Shown here: piece by piece, positions 25,456 through 34,848 of the stretch
Layout: each line of letters opens with the position of its first letter
How positions within the stretch are numbered: position 1 is the first letter of the stretch
Translations under genes and position numbers: made by a program
NCBI RefSeq assembly: GCF_900129975.1
Contig: NZ_FSRG01000004.1
Location: forward strand, 186,001-250,000
Length of the DNA stretch: 64,000 nt
Direction of reading: 5' to 3'
Source of the DNA: Halodesulfovibrio marinisediminis DSM 17456
GTDB lineage: Bacteria; Desulfobacterota; Desulfovibrionia; Desulfovibrionales; Desulfovibrionaceae
The notes under the pieces: model-generated
Told to the model about the DNA's origin: nothing
Databases searched by the model: none
What the model saw: only the letters and a program-made list of their open reading frames with translations

Positions 25456-26946
25456 CTAATATCCTTCAGATTCTTGGACATGCAGCTTTGAATCGAGATA
25501 CTTGAACTTGGCGTCGAGTTTTTTGTTATGTTCGACGTCAGTGTCTGAATAGCGCCATAGAGACGATAATTCTCCGAGGGCGTCTTTAAGCCGCCATCTG
25601 TGGACGAACACTTGTCCTGAAAGATTCTTCAGTACCGTGATTTCGGCTGTTGTGAGCTTGTCTGTACTGAGCCGCTCAATAATCCTTGGTGACAGCCTGA
25701 GCGAGTCGCGTCGGGCGTAGTGCATAATTGTTTTGATCACTTCTGGTTGCTTGCCGAGGCGATATGCCAGAGCTTCGCGGAACTCTCGTGCATTAGGGAA
25801 CCGTTCAAGCCAGAGGTCGTCAATTTTGTCCAGATGGTCCTGTTTAATGTCATCCAGTTCTGTAAGTTTTTCCCATGCACTTGGTGTTAATTCATAGGAA
25901 ATAGGCTGGAAGGTTGTCTGTTGGAATACGTTCTGTAAGAAGAACAAACAGATAAAGCAGATTGTTGCTGCCATGACTGGGGTAAGAATCCAACCAAAGG
26001 CAATGTTTGCGAGGGAACGCCAACGGATGCCCCTGCCGCCTTTGAGTAGGCCGATTCCGACAATTGCACCGATAGTTGCCTGTGAACTGGAAACAGGTAC
26101 AAGTGGGATTGGTGGTAAACCGAGTGATACTGATAAGTTGGAAAGTCCTTGTGATGAAAGCATGAACAGAACGAGTGAGTTCGCCATAACAACCACGAAG
26201 GATGCAACAGGGGATAACTTTACGATTCCTCCACCGACGAGCATCATTGTTCTGCGTGAATAGGTGAAGATACCTATGGATACAGCTATGCCACCGAGGA
26301 AGAATAGTTGCTGGGTAGCATTGAGAGTTAATCCCGGTAGAATTTCAATTGGCTGTAAGTGGGCTACTGGAATAAAAACACCCATTACGTTTGCCATGTT
26401 GTTTGCGCCAAGGGCGTAGGAACCGAAGGCTCCGGCAAGGATAAGTCCCCAGCGGGTCATTCCGTCCAGGGTAAAAATATGTAGTTGTGCAGCGCGAATG
26501 AGGCCTGCTATGCATTTGTATAGCAGGATTGAGAATACGGCAGACAAGGCAGGGCAGGCTACCCAAGTGAGCATAATTTTACTCAGTACAGCAGGATCTG
26601 TTGCGGAGCCGCTAAACAAGTTCCATCCGACAACAGCACCGACAATTGCCTGCGATGTGGAAACGAGACAACGGGCTTTTACGAGTAGATATACGGTGAT
26701 GGCGGCAGAGAATGCGACCATGAATGCACCGGCAAGTGCGTTGACCTCCCCAAGTTTTCCCAGAGTATCAGCTGTACCGGAGCCGCTGTACATAGCGCCG
26801 AAAATAACGCAGAGCGAGCTGATAATGGCCGCGGTTCTGAACCGCACCATGCGTGAGCCCACAGCAGCGCCAAAAACGTTTGCTGCATCGTTTGCGCCCA
26901 GTGACCAGCCAAGGAAGAGGCCGCTGGATAAGAATACAGGCAACAT
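25456..26946 (-). CDS. pit: Inorganic phosphate transporter, PiT family
   Basis: A 496-residue low-affinity phosphate permease coupled to H+ or Na+. The family signature occurs twice in the inverted halves: GANDAANVFGAAVGSRMV near the N-terminus and GANNMANVMGVFIP in the middle. About ten hydrophobic helices occupy residues 1-335. The remaining about 150 residues form a soluble C-terminal domain (from about LTPSAWEKLTELDDIKQDH), longer than in E. coli PitA. AAGGA lies 9 bases before the ATG. The PhoU-like gene ends 12 bases upstream, so they form a two-gene unit. Confidence 0.93.
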   Translation of the reverse strand: MLPVFLSSGLFLGWSLGANDAANVFGAAVGSRMVRFRTAAIISSLCVIFGAMYSGSGTADTLGKLGEVNALAGAFMVAFSAAITVYLLVKARCLVSTSQAIVGAVVGWNLFSGSATDPAVLSKIMLTWVACPALSAVFSILLYKCIAGLIRAAQLHIFTLDGMTRWGLILAGAFGSYALGANNMANVMGVFIPVAHLQPIEILPGLTLNATQQLFFLGGIAVSIGIFTYSRRTMMLVGGGIVKLSPVASFVVVMANSLVLFMLSSQGLSNLSVSLGLPPIPLVPVSSSQATIGAIVGIGLLKGGRGIRWRSLANIAFGWILTPVMAATICFICLFFLQNVFQQTTFQPISYELTPSAWEKLTELDDIKQDHLDKIDDLWLERFPNAREFREALAYRLGKQPEVIKTIMHYARRDSLRLSPRIIERLSTDKLTTAEITVLKNLSGQVFVHRWRLKDALGELSSLWRYSDTDVEHNKKLDAKFKYLDSKLHVQESEGY

Positions 26947-26958
26947 AGAGAACCGTCC

Positions 26959-27606
26959 TTAGAGCATCCGCTTGATAACGTAAATGGTGAGTCTGTCTGC
27001 CACGTCTTCTGCTTTGTCAGCAATCTGTGCAACCTGCCGGACAAGATCCTTGAGCTGGCTTTTGTGGCACAAGCTCAAGTCATCGCGACGGTAAATATCC
27101 ATAAGCATGCGGGTGGTAACTTTGTCTGATTCACTTTCCCAGTATGAAACTTTGTGAAGGTGATCGGATACGTCAGAACTGCGGAAGAATGCGCGTGCGG
27201 AGCGTACAATCGCCTCAACGGACTCTACTGAGTAAGAAACAAGTTCCAACATATCTTCATGCGACTTACATGGGACTTCCGGTAGTTCAATCTGGAATTG
27301 CCAAAGTACTTCTTTGCAGCAGTCAAGCAGTGTGTCCAACTGTTCTAAGAGTTGGAGTACATCACCACGGGATTCAGGAATAAGTGTCTTAAGATAAAGC
27401 TGACGCTCAATTGCCCGTCGCATTTCATCACCGTGATGTTCTACACGGGAAATCTGATTTAGTTTTTGTTCAAACTGGTCATGCTTCTCGTCAATATAGA
27501 AACCTACCCCTTGCTTAAAAAGCAAAGAGGCTTCGCTTACCTGATCTAAAAATTCATCAATGCGTTTTTTTAGTCCAATCTGCTTTTTCAGCACGCTGTG
27601 CGACAT
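26959..27606 (-). CDS. PhoU-like DUF47 phosphate-transport accessory protein
   Basis: A 215-residue all-helical protein of the DUF47/TIGR00153 family, beginning MSHSVLKKQIGLKKRIDEFL, with the acidic metal-binding helices EHHGDEMRRAIERQ and SESDKVTTRMLMDIYRR. It is typically encoded next to PiT transporters and thought to modulate them. GGAGGAGAG sits directly before the ATG. It is the first gene of the unit, diverging from the GGDEF/EAL gene. Confidence 0.92.
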   Translation of the reverse strand: MSHSVLKKQIGLKKRIDEFLDQVSEASLLFKQGVGFYIDEKHDQFEQKLNQISRVEHHGDEMRRAIERQLYLKTLIPESRGDVLQLLEQLDTLLDCCKEVLWQFQIELPEVPCKSHEDMLELVSYSVESVEAIVRSARAFFRSSDVSDHLHKVSYWESESDKVTTRMLMDIYRRDDLSLCHKSQLKDLVRQVAQIADKAEDVADRLTIYVIKRML

Positions 27607-27777
27607 CTCTCCTCCAGTATGATAATTGCTTGTAACAATTACTTTTCAGTATCTAATATTCCATGTAATGTATGCGAAATATCTTTCGCACGATTGTTCT
27701 GTATATATTTGTATTTTTGCAGCGAAGGTTGCTCTATCCGTTTACCACATCGCGTAAGAGAAAGAGGGTTAGAACGC

Positions 27778-29934
27778 ATGCAAGGGGATACACTGCATCT
27801 ATTAATTATAGATGATGATACAATGTTGCGCCGTAATATTTCGGTTTACTTCGAAGATAGCGGCTTTTTTGTAACGCAAGCCTGTAATGGTACAGAGGGG
27901 ATTGAACTTTTTTCACAAAATCAGCCAGATATTGTGATCGTAGATTTGCTCATGCCTAATACAGGCGGCCTTGCAGTTGTTGAGCATGTTAAAAAAGTAG
28001 CGCCATTTGTACCGGTAATTGTTATTTCCGGCGTTAACTTAGTGGATGAAGCTGTGAGGGCTCTGAAAAATGGGGCCTGGGAGTTCATCTCTAAGCCGAT
28101 AGTTGATCATGGTGTACTTGATCATGCAGTAAAAAAATGTCTGGAACGAGCGAGCCTTTTGCTCGAACGTCGCCAATACCATTCATTACTTGAATCTCGT
28201 TTAGAGACTCATTCTCATGAACTACAGTCAACAAATGATCAGCTGGTTCGCTATCAACAATTATTGCGGTCAAATAGCAGTTTTGTAAACAACCTTGTTG
28301 AAGCTATACCGAGTCCTTTGTATATCAGCGATAGAAATTTTGTTTGTATTGACTGCAACAAGGCCTTTTGCGACATGCTACAGCTTGAAAAAAGCGAAGT
28401 AGTCGCTCGAAGAATTCCTGATTTACTTTCAACAACTACAACATGTGCAGATGCGTTGTGTAGCAATCTTTTTGAAAATAACAATTCCGGTGATTGTGAA
28501 ATTACATACATAGGGAAGGATAATTCCGCTTCACATTATGTATTGTATCGTAGCGAGTTCATGAACGGAAATGAAGGCAAGCTGTGTACGTTGGGCGTGC
28601 TGTATAATATTACAGAGCTTAAAGCACAAAAGGAAATTGTGGCGCATCAGGCGTATCATGATGAGCTGACTTCGTTGCCGAATCGCTTTTATATAATGAA
28701 TTTCCTGCATGAGTTACTTGAGCAGGATTCCGGCGAGACAAAATTCTGTTTACTTTTTATTGATCTCGATAACTTCAAACGTATTAACGATAGCTTGGGG
28801 CATGACTTAGGTGATCAACTACTTAAGCTTGTCGCAACCCGTCTTGAAGAAGTCATCGGTGGTAATGGGAAAGTAGCCAGAGTTGGTGGGGATGAATTTC
28901 TTGTCTTACTCCCGAATGTTACGGAAGAACATATTATTTCCAGACATGCGGAACAGTTGAATAGAGTTTTTAAGGAGCCATTCTATATCGCTTCGCATAA
29001 GCTTCACTTGTCAGTAACTATAGGTATTACGTGTTATCCGGATGATGGGCATGATGCGAATACCTTGCTTACCCGTAGCGATATTGCGATGTACCGTGCA
29101 AAAGAACAAAAGCGTTCCAGCTGGATGCGATTTGATTCCAGAATGTTGGAACAGGTCAAAGAGCGCCTTAAGCTAGAACGATTGATTCGTGATGGACTTG
29201 AACGTCATGAATTTATTCCATACTTTCAACCCCGTTTTGATGTCCAGACTGGTGAGATTGTCGGCGCAGAGGCACTTGTTCGCTGGATTCGTGAGGATGG
29301 TAGCGTGGGGAATCCTGCTGAATTTATTCCTGTAGCAGAAGAAACAGGGCTTGTCCGTGATCTCGGTGAACAGGTTTTGATTGATTCCTGTAAGCAAATG
29401 CATGCATGGCACGAAATGGGCTATTCTTATCTAACGATATCTGTGAATATCTCAGCAGTGCAGTTTACAGAAGATTTGTACACAACTGTACGTAGTGTTA
29501 TTGAAGAGTCTGGAATTAATCCAGAAAAGCTAGAGCTTGAGATTACTGAGACCATTATGATGAAGAATTTGGATAAGACTGCCCAGATTCTTCGTGAGTT
29601 AGCTCAGCTTGGGGTAAAGATTGTTATTGATGATTTTGGAACAGGATATTCCTCACTGTACTATTTGAAGATATTCCCAATTGATATTTTGAAGATTGAC
29701 CGGACGTTTATTGACGGTATTCCTGAAGATGAGAACGATGGAAATATTGTTTCAGCGATTCTCTCCATGGCAAAGCAGATGAAATTGCATGTTGTGGCAG
29801 AAGGCGTTGAAACAGATGAACAGTTAGTGTTTCTTCAGCATCATCAGTGTGAAGAAGCACAGGGATTCTTATTTTCGAAACCTGTTGCTGCTGATGATTT
29901 CATTGTCATGCTTGGCGATGAGATGGTTGTGTAG
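27778..29934 (+). CDS. Receiver-PAS-GGDEF-EAL cyclic-di-GMP signalling protein
   Basis: A 718-residue protein. Residues 1-125 are a response-regulator receiver (LLIIDDDTMLRR, phospho-Asp56 in IVDLLMPNTGG, Lys in FISKPI). A coiled coil and a PAS-like domain (about 190-320) follow. Then come a GGDEF domain with an intact GGDEF at 370-374 (diguanylate cyclase) and an EAL domain with EAL at 498-500, ETIMM and DDFGTGYSS (phosphodiesterase). Both active sites look intact, so net activity cannot be predicted. The ATG at 27778 follows AGAGGG. No partner histidine kinase is adjacent. Confidence 0.94.
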   Translation: MQGDTLHLLIIDDDTMLRRNISVYFEDSGFFVTQACNGTEGIELFSQNQPDIVIVDLLMPNTGGLAVVEHVKKVAPFVPVIVISGVNLVDEAVRALKNGAWEFISKPIVDHGVLDHAVKKCLERASLLLERRQYHSLLESRLETHSHELQSTNDQLVRYQQLLRSNSSFVNNLVEAIPSPLYISDRNFVCIDCNKAFCDMLQLEKSEVVARRIPDLLSTTTTCADALCSNLFENNNSGDCEITYIGKDNSASHYVLYRSEFMNGNEGKLCTLGVLYNITELKAQKEIVAHQAYHDELTSLPNRFYIMNFLHELLEQDSGETKFCLLFIDLDNFKRINDSLGHDLGDQLLKLVATRLEEVIGGNGKVARVGGDEFLVLLPNVTEEHIISRHAEQLNRVFKEPFYIASHKLHLSVTIGITCYPDDGHDANTLLTRSDIAMYRAKEQKRSSWMRFDSRMLEQVKERLKLERLIRDGLERHEFIPYFQPRFDVQTGEIVGAEALVRWIREDGSVGNPAEFIPVAEETGLVRDLGEQVLIDSCKQMHAWHEMGYSYLTISVNISAVQFTEDLYTTVRSVIEESGINPEKLELEITETIMMKNLDKTAQILRELAQLGVKIVIDDFGTGYSSLYYLKIFPIDILKIDRTFIDGIPEDENDGNIVSAILSMAKQMKLHVVAEGVETDEQLVFLQHHQCEEAQGFLFSKPVAADDFIVMLGDEMVV

Positions 29935-29958
29935 TGTAGGTAGAGCCAGTTTCTGTAT

Positions 29959-30001
29959 AAATAAAAAAGGGTGGAGTTAGTAAACTCCACCCTTTTTTTA
30001 T
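29959..30001. terminator. Bidirectional terminator
   Basis: AAAAGGGTGGAGTT-AGTA-AACTCCACCCTTTT with A- and T-runs, between the convergent GGDEF/EAL and PAP2 genes. Confidence 0.92.
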
Positions 30002-30009
30002 GTGTGTGA

Positions 30010-30624
30010 TTATTTTTTGTCTGATCTTGTGTCCCAGCTTGGAACAAATTTATATAGGATGGTTTTCCAAAGCATGTAGCTGAGGCATAGCCCAAAAATC
30101 CATCCGCAAAGTACGTCTACCGGATAGTGTTTTGCAAGGTAGATTCGTGAATACCCGATAAGAAGTGGTAATACCCATAGAAAAGATCTGAGCTTAGGCC
30201 AGATCAACATGGCCATCACAACTGCTGCCATAGAATTAGCGGCGTGACCGGAAAAAAAGGAAGAACCTTTGGTGTCTTTCTGAATAAAATCCGCTGATCG
30301 TTGAAACCATGTGGCTTTTTTGTAGTTATAATGATGGGACTGGGCAATTGCATCTTTCGGACGCACTCTTCCTACAGCATCTTTAACAACGTTTGTTCCT
30401 AAATCTGTTGCACCAACAACAGCGCCAACAAGAGCTATTCCGATAAGTAGTTGGCGCCATTTTTTTGTTTTAACTCCAGCAAGTAAAACAAGTGGAATGG
30501 CAATAAACCACACTAAGATACGGTCTGAAAGAATAGGCATTACAACGTCTAATGCCTCTGTACGCCACTGCATATTTATCAGCTTGAAGAGAGCTAGGTC
30601 CCATCCAGGAGTTGAAAACGCCAT
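30010..30624 (-). CDS. PAP2-family membrane phosphatase
   Basis: A 204-residue protein with five or six membrane helices and all three PAP2 motifs: KDAVGRVRP, SGH in SSFFSGHAANS, and SRIYLAKHYPVDV. Enzymes of this type dephosphorylate phosphatidate, phosphatidylglycerophosphate, undecaprenyl diphosphate or lipid A. The substrate here is not determinable. AGAGGA precedes the ATG by 5 bases. It is a single-gene unit. Confidence 0.93.
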   Translation of the reverse strand: MAFSTPGWDLALFKLINMQWRTEALDVVMPILSDRILVWFIAIPLVLLAGVKTKKWRQLLIGIALVGAVVGATDLGTNVVKDAVGRVRPKDAIAQSHHYNYKKATWFQRSADFIQKDTKGSSFFSGHAANSMAAVVMAMLIWPKLRSFLWVLPLLIGYSRIYLAKHYPVDVLCGWIFGLCLSYMLWKTILYKFVPSWDTRSDKK

Positions 30625-31046
30625 GAGTTCCTCTGGTCAATAGTAATATTCGAATTAAGAAGAGTCGGAGCACCACTATTAAAGTTTGTATCGGCAACAC
30701 GTAATTTGATAGTTGTTGTAGATTCTTACTCATTGAAATCATCTAATGCAAGGCAAAAGCATAGACAGAATAGTGGGCAATGAATGTCGAAGGTAGTAGT
30801 TGCTACGGTGCTGCAGGTTCTGTTTGCCACCAAATTGAACTTAAAGATAATTATCCGTTTTGTGTCGAATTGTCATCGTAGCATTTAATGGATTAACGAA
30901 AGGTTAAGTTCGCATCTACGGTAACAGGGATATCGTGGAGGGTGGCGGTCCGGTGTCTTTCTAGAAAAAAGGTCTATTTCCTAGGAATAAAAGTACCTTT
31001 TTGCTATGTTTGGCTTAATTTCTACTTACAGCACCGGAGGAGATGT
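30625..31046. other. 422-bp intergenic region
   Basis: Between the divergent PAP2 and ClC genes. I see no gene, hairpin or recognisable promoter that I can support, apart from the ClC ribosome site at its right end. Confidence 0.4.
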
Positions 31047-32807
31047 ATGCCGCAGCAGAAAGTGTGCAATTCCCGTCCCTGGCTTGGTGTTTCGTCTAGG
31101 ATTAACGCACATACCCCAATGATCTTGTTTGCTCTAGGAGTTGGTGTTTTTGCAGGATACGGCTCTGTGGTCTTCCGTCATGCCATTGATGCTGTTCAGG
31201 TTCTTTTTTATCAAAACGGATCTGATTTTTTAGAATTCTACGATACGTTGCCTTGGTATGCGATTCTTTTCCCACCTGCAGTTGGTGGCGCCATTGTGGG
31301 TTTTTTAACATCCAAAGGGGCACCGGAGGCAAAGGGGCACGGTGTTCCGGAAGTTATGGAGGCTGTTGCATTGCGTGACGGCGTTATTCGTAAACGAGTG
31401 GCTGCCGTTAAAATTGCTGCATCCGCAATTTGTATAGGGTCCGGGGGGTCGGTCGGACGTGAAGGCCCAATTGTGCAGATAGGTTCCAGCATTGGTTCTA
31501 CGGTTGGTCAGCTGTTAAAAGTAAACAGAACAAATCAGAAAATTTTGGTGGGATGTGGTGCCGCAGCTGGCATTGCAGCGACCTTTAACGCGCCGGTAGC
31601 GGGAATCATTTTTGCTCTGGAAATTCTTCTTGGGGACTTCGGCTTTGCAGCATTTTCACCAGTTGTTATTTCCAGTGTTACGGCAACTGCTATTTCTCGT
31701 CATTACTTCGGTGATTTTCCGGCGTTTATTTCTCCTGTATACGAACTCGGTTCATTTTGGGAGCTTGGTTTATTCCCTGTTCTCGGGGTGTTTTCTGCTT
31801 TGGTGGCAGTGCTTTTTGTTCTGACTCTTTATAAGATGGAAGACTTGTCGGACTTGCTGGATATTCCATCTGTTCTCAAAGCGGCCCTTGGCGGGCTTTG
31901 TATAGGCGGAATTCTGTTGATGTTTCCACAGATAATGGGGGTAGGCTATGGCGCAATTACCTTGTCACTTATGGATAAAATGGCATGGGGCACCATGCTT
32001 ATTCTTATTTTTTTAAAAATATTTGCGACATCTCTGACTATTAGTAGTGGTGGGAGTGGTGGTATTTTTGCTCCATCTCTATTTATCGGAGCCATGACAG
32101 GAGGTGTGTTTGGTGTAGCTGTGCATTATCTTTTTCCAGCGGTTGTGCCGACCCCCGGTGTTTTTGCTCTTGTAGCGATGGGAGGACTTGTTGCTGGAAC
32201 CACTTATGCACCTATCACTGCGATTCTTATTATTTTTGAGCTTACCAGCAACTACCACATAATCTTACCACTTATGCTTACGTGTATTATAAGTACGCTC
32301 ATTGCGTCTTCTATTAGTCCGGGCTCTATTTATACAATGAAGCTTATGCGTAGAGGTGTTGATTTACGAGATGGCATGGAACAGAATATCTTGAAAAAGT
32401 ATAAAGTGAAGGACCTGATGCAGCCAGTACCGGATGCTTTATTTGAAGGTGCTTCGTTAAAGCAGGTTTTTGAAACATTCCGTATGAAAAATGCTCCGTA
32501 CTTGCACCTTGTAGACAAAAAGGGTGAGTTGAGCGGGATTATTTCTTTTAGGGATCTGCGAAGTGTTCTTGCCGAGGAGTATCTTGATCATCTGCTTATT
32601 GCCAAGGACATTGCAACAACGTGCATAGAGACTGCGCGGGGCGATGATACAGTTCTTGTGGCGTTGCACCGTATGGCGGAGTTCGGCATTTGCCAACTGC
32701 CTGTGGTGGGAGTTGACGGGAAGCTTATAGGCACCCTGCGGGAACAAGATGTGTTGGCTGCATATGATCAATCTGTGGTCGGAATGCAACTTCAGGATGC
32801 TGCATAG
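31047..32807 (+). CDS. ClC-family chloride transporter with CBS domains
   Basis: A 586-residue membrane protein. The N-terminal about 440 residues contain the ClC core: SGGSVGREGPIVQIGSS with the gating Glu139 in GREGP (present in H+/Cl- antiporters), then SGGSGGIFAPSL for the GxFxP anion site. The C-terminus has two CBS motifs (about 455-575) ending in IGTLREQDVLAAYD, usually nucleotide-responsive. The ATG at 31047 is chosen because GGAGGAG lies just before it. It is a monocistronic unit. Confidence 0.94.
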   Translation: MPQQKVCNSRPWLGVSSRINAHTPMILFALGVGVFAGYGSVVFRHAIDAVQVLFYQNGSDFLEFYDTLPWYAILFPPAVGGAIVGFLTSKGAPEAKGHGVPEVMEAVALRDGVIRKRVAAVKIAASAICIGSGGSVGREGPIVQIGSSIGSTVGQLLKVNRTNQKILVGCGAAAGIAATFNAPVAGIIFALEILLGDFGFAAFSPVVISSVTATAISRHYFGDFPAFISPVYELGSFWELGLFPVLGVFSALVAVLFVLTLYKMEDLSDLLDIPSVLKAALGGLCIGGILLMFPQIMGVGYGAITLSLMDKMAWGTMLILIFLKIFATSLTISSGGSGGIFAPSLFIGAMTGGVFGVAVHYLFPAVVPTPGVFALVAMGGLVAGTTYAPITAILIIFELTSNYHIILPLMLTCIISTLIASSISPGSIYTMKLMRRGVDLRDGMEQNILKKYKVKDLMQPVPDALFEGASLKQVFETFRMKNAPYLHLVDKKGELSGIISFRDLRSVLAEEYLDHLLIAKDIATTCIETARGDDTVLVALHRMAEFGICQLPVVGVDGKLIGTLREQDVLAAYDQSVVGMQLQDAA

Positions 32808-32815
32808 GTTAGACG

Positions 32816-32852
32816 AAAAATCTCTCTTTCAAAAAAGAAAGAGAGATTTTTT
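32816..32852. terminator. Bidirectional terminator
   Basis: AAAATCTCTCTTTC-AAAAAA-GAAAGAGAGATTTT followed by Ts, between the ClC gene and the convergent Cys-repeat gene. Confidence 0.92.
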
Positions 32853-32858
32853 ATGTCG

Positions 32859-33197
32859 TTAGCCAAGCCCCGGTAAAAGGAGTTTCCGTGGTTGGTTTAC
32901 ACGGCGTTTGACCCGAGTCCATGTTTTCGGAGTACAACCGAATCGAAATGACCAGAGAGCACAGTTTTCTCTGGCACCGCATGAGCGAACTTCCTTACGG
33001 TTATTGTCAGAGCACATGAGGCAGTATTGCCGGATTTGTTGCACTGTACTTCGCTGAGGGGTTTCCGGTTCAGTTCCAAGACGATGGTTGTAGAACAGGC
33101 AGGTGCCGTCTTCGCAGTCTTCCACACGCTTGGAAGCCCCTCCTTGACATGTGAGACAAAAACGTCTGATTGCTTTTTTGGGTGATACCTTCGCCAT
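32859..33197 (-). CDS. Small protein with two tandem Cys-rich motifs (zinc-binding likely)
   Basis: A 112-residue basic protein. Two related units stand in tandem: residues about 9-41 (AIRRFCLTCQGG..VEDCEDGTCLFYNHRLG) and about 54-87 (QIRQYCLMCSDN..VRSCGARENCALWSFRFG). Each has CxxC, then a KxV-x2-C, then a fourth Cys before an aromatic/RxG ending. The pattern AIRxxCLxCxGG..C..C.L...R.G is common in small uncharacterised bacterial and phage proteins; zinc binding is inference. The C-terminus is Arg/Lys-rich (RVKRRVNQPRK), suggesting nucleic acid contact. Function unknown. Confidence 0.8.
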   Translation of the reverse strand: MAKVSPKKAIRRFCLTCQGGASKRVEDCEDGTCLFYNHRLGTEPETPQRSTVQQIRQYCLMCSDNNRKEVRSCGARENCALWSFRFGCTPKTWTRVKRRVNQPRKLLLPGLG

Positions 33198-33411
33198 ATG
33201 TCGCCTTATATGTAGTTGTTTGCATATTCTTGATACAAACAGTATGTAAATTCAGTGTAATGTAAATGAAAGCTGTATTGATTATAGCAAGCTTGTGTGA
33301 GCTTGCTTATATTTTGAACGCTTGTCTTAGTGCAGCGCGAGCTATGATAGCATAATAGTTTCGCAATGCTGCATAAAAAAAACATGGATATAACACCGGA
33401 CAGGGGGCACT

Positions 33412-33777
33412 GTGCCTATAAAAAAATTTATCGAAACAGATGTTGCACACTTTTTTCAAGCATCAGGCTATACAATGCAGGGGCTTATTGCCACGTATCG
33501 TTCTGAAATTGCATTTAGGCAAGAGGTTGTACTTATTCCAGTAATACTGCTTGTGGCATGGTTTTTCTTTGGTTTTCCATCTGCATTATTGCTGACCGGC
33601 ATGTGGCTTATAGTCTGTGCTTTTGAGTTATGCAATTCCGCGATTGAAAATATTGCAGATTTAGTAATGCCTGAGAATAACGATTTTATTAAACGTGCTA
33701 AAGATGCTGGTTCTGCTGCTGTCGGCGTGGCCATTGTCGCAAATGTTCTGGCGTGGCTGTATATGATGTACCAGTAG
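33412..33777 (+). CDS. dgkA: Diacylglycerol kinase (DgkA)
   Basis: A 121-residue small integral membrane kinase that recycles diacylglycerol to phosphatidate. It has three transmembrane helices and the family core: SEIAFRQEVVL, then CAFELCNSAIENIADLV with the catalytic Glu/Asn set, and AKDAGSAAVGVAI. The start is GTG at 33412 with AGGGGG upstream. It sits between terminators as a single-gene unit. Confidence 0.94.
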   Translation: MPIKKFIETDVAHFFQASGYTMQGLIATYRSEIAFRQEVVLIPVILLVAWFFFGFPSALLLTGMWLIVCAFELCNSAIENIADLVMPENNDFIKRAKDAGSAAVGVAIVANVLAWLYMMYQ

Positions 33778-33796
33778 GAATAGTCTGAGTAGAGAA

Positions 33797-33839
33797 CAAA
33801 AAAGCTCTGCCTCCAAACAGGAGGCAGAGCTTTTTTTAT
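33797..33839. terminator. Bidirectional terminator
   Basis: AAAAAAGCTCTGCCTC-CAAACAG-GAGGCAGAGC followed by a T-run, between dgkA and the convergent DinB-like gene. Confidence 0.92.
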
Positions 33840-33875
33840 GCGTTCAGGCGGTAGTCCCACCCGGCATTAGTTTTG

Positions 33876-34448
33876 CTATGTTGATGGCTCATACGGTAAG
33901 TGTGGGACTTCGACGTTCAGTTCCATAAAAATGTGTGAAAGATGAAATTCATGCATCACGATGTGAGCCAAGTTCAAGCTCATAGCCTGTTCTATGTTCA
34001 TGGGGCCTGCAATCTGGTGTCGGAAATAGTTTTCTTTGAGACACTCTCTTGGGGCTTCTGTAATGAATGACCGTAACCAGGCGTGGTTTTCATCCCACAT
34101 TTCGGTCAGTTCATAAATGTCATATTCTCCCTTTGGGTACAGGTCGAGTTCCGGTACCGGCAGAAGCAATTGCAGGTTAAATACATACGATGCTATGGCG
34201 TATGAAATTTTATTTGCCAAGGTTCTTGGCTGGGGCTCCATGTCTTCAGGGTTTGGTAATCCCCCCAAAAGAGAACGCTCAGTCAGGATGATGTGTTCAA
34301 GCACCATAATCGGTGACCATCGGTCTTCCCCCGGTGGTTTGCGCCGTAAAATACCCGCGTACTGCTTGTTGAGGGAGGAAAGAGTCTTAAGCAGTTCCGT
34401 TTTATGGTCGTGGGTTGAGTGCATCATATAATAAAGATTCTGTTCCAT
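33876..34448 (-). CDS. DinB-like superfamily protein
   Basis: About 190 residues forming a four-helix bundle. The candidate metal His residues are in WSPIMVLEHIILTERSLL (about residue 51) and near the C-terminus in NLAHIVMHEFHLSHI, the three-His pattern of DinB/YfiT proteins, many of which are thiol-dependent metalloenzymes of unknown substrate. The start is uncertain: the ATG at 34448 and a GTG at 34469 both lack a clear ribosome site. Monocistronic. Confidence 0.75.
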   Translation of the reverse strand: MEQNLYYMMHSTHDHKTELLKTLSSLNKQYAGILRRKPPGEDRWSPIMVLEHIILTERSLLGGLPNPEDMEPQPRTLANKISYAIASYVFNLQLLLPVPELDLYPKGEYDIYELTEMWDENHAWLRSFITEAPRECLKENYFRHQIAGPMNIEQAMSLNLAHIVMHEFHLSHIFMELNVEVPHLPYEPST

Positions 34449-34633
34449 CTTGGTATGGTACACAGCCACTTTTTATAGCTTCTATGATTTCTCTGGGGGC
34501 TATACTTGTGTTTGAAGTTGGATAGAAAGCAATGATCTGGAAATATTATGGAAATGATCGAAGGGGAATGTGGTATTTTATGAGTGCGAGCGGTGATGGA
34601 TTGTTATTTGATTTTTTAAGTGCTTGCTGAAGA

Positions 34634-34668
34634 ATAAAAAAGGACTCCCCGACATCAGTCGGGGAGTT
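34634..34668 (-). terminator. Minus-strand intrinsic terminator in the gene-poor region
   Basis: ACTCCCCGAC-ATCA-GTCGGGGAGT with a T-run only on the minus strand (plus AAAAAA at 34636-34641). It is about 580 bases beyond the DUF523 stop, so something transcribed leftward ends here. Confidence 0.8.
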
Positions 34669-34696
34669 GGAGAGGCCTTGCGAAAGGAGGAAATTA

Positions 34697-34741
34697 ATGT
34701 GGGCTTGTATGAGTGATGTATGCTTGTTGTTCTATATATAA
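34697..34741 (+). CDS. Possible 14-residue peptide with strong ribosome site
   Basis: AAAGGAGG at 34683-34690 is spaced six bases from an ATG opening MWACMSDVCLLFYI and a TAA stop. The ribosome site is among the best in the window, but the ORF is only 14 codons. It sits inside a hairpin-rich stretch that ends in a plus-strand terminator at 34809. There is no downstream plus-strand gene for it to attenuate. It could be a leader-like or membrane-active peptide, or chance. Confidence 0.3.
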   Translation: MWACMSDVCLLFYI

Positions 34742-34742
34742 A

Positions 34743-34798
34743 AACAGTGGGTACTGTTAATTGCTCAGTAAACGGGGGTCGAGTGACCAACCCCCGTT
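34743..34798 (+). ncRNA. Hairpin-rich segment, candidate small RNA (body)
   Basis: Two consecutive perfect hairpins, AACAGT-GGGT-ACTGTT (34743-34758) and AACGGGGGT/ACCCCCGTT (34771-34798), precede the terminator at 34809. Together with the region from about 34680 they would make an RNA of about 170 bases. No known RNA family was recognised (SRP, 6S, tmRNA and RNase P motifs were looked for by eye). Confidence 0.35.
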
Positions 34799-34808
34799 GG
34801 GACCTGAT

Positions 34809-34848
34809 GGAAATGGCGAGGAGGTATAAACCATTTCCTCTTTTTTTA
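34809..34848 (+). terminator. Plus-strand terminator in the gene-poor region
   Basis: GGAAATGG-14-base loop-CCATTTCC, then TCTTTTTTT. The loop contains GAGGAGG. It implies a rightward transcript with no conventional gene. Confidence 0.75.
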
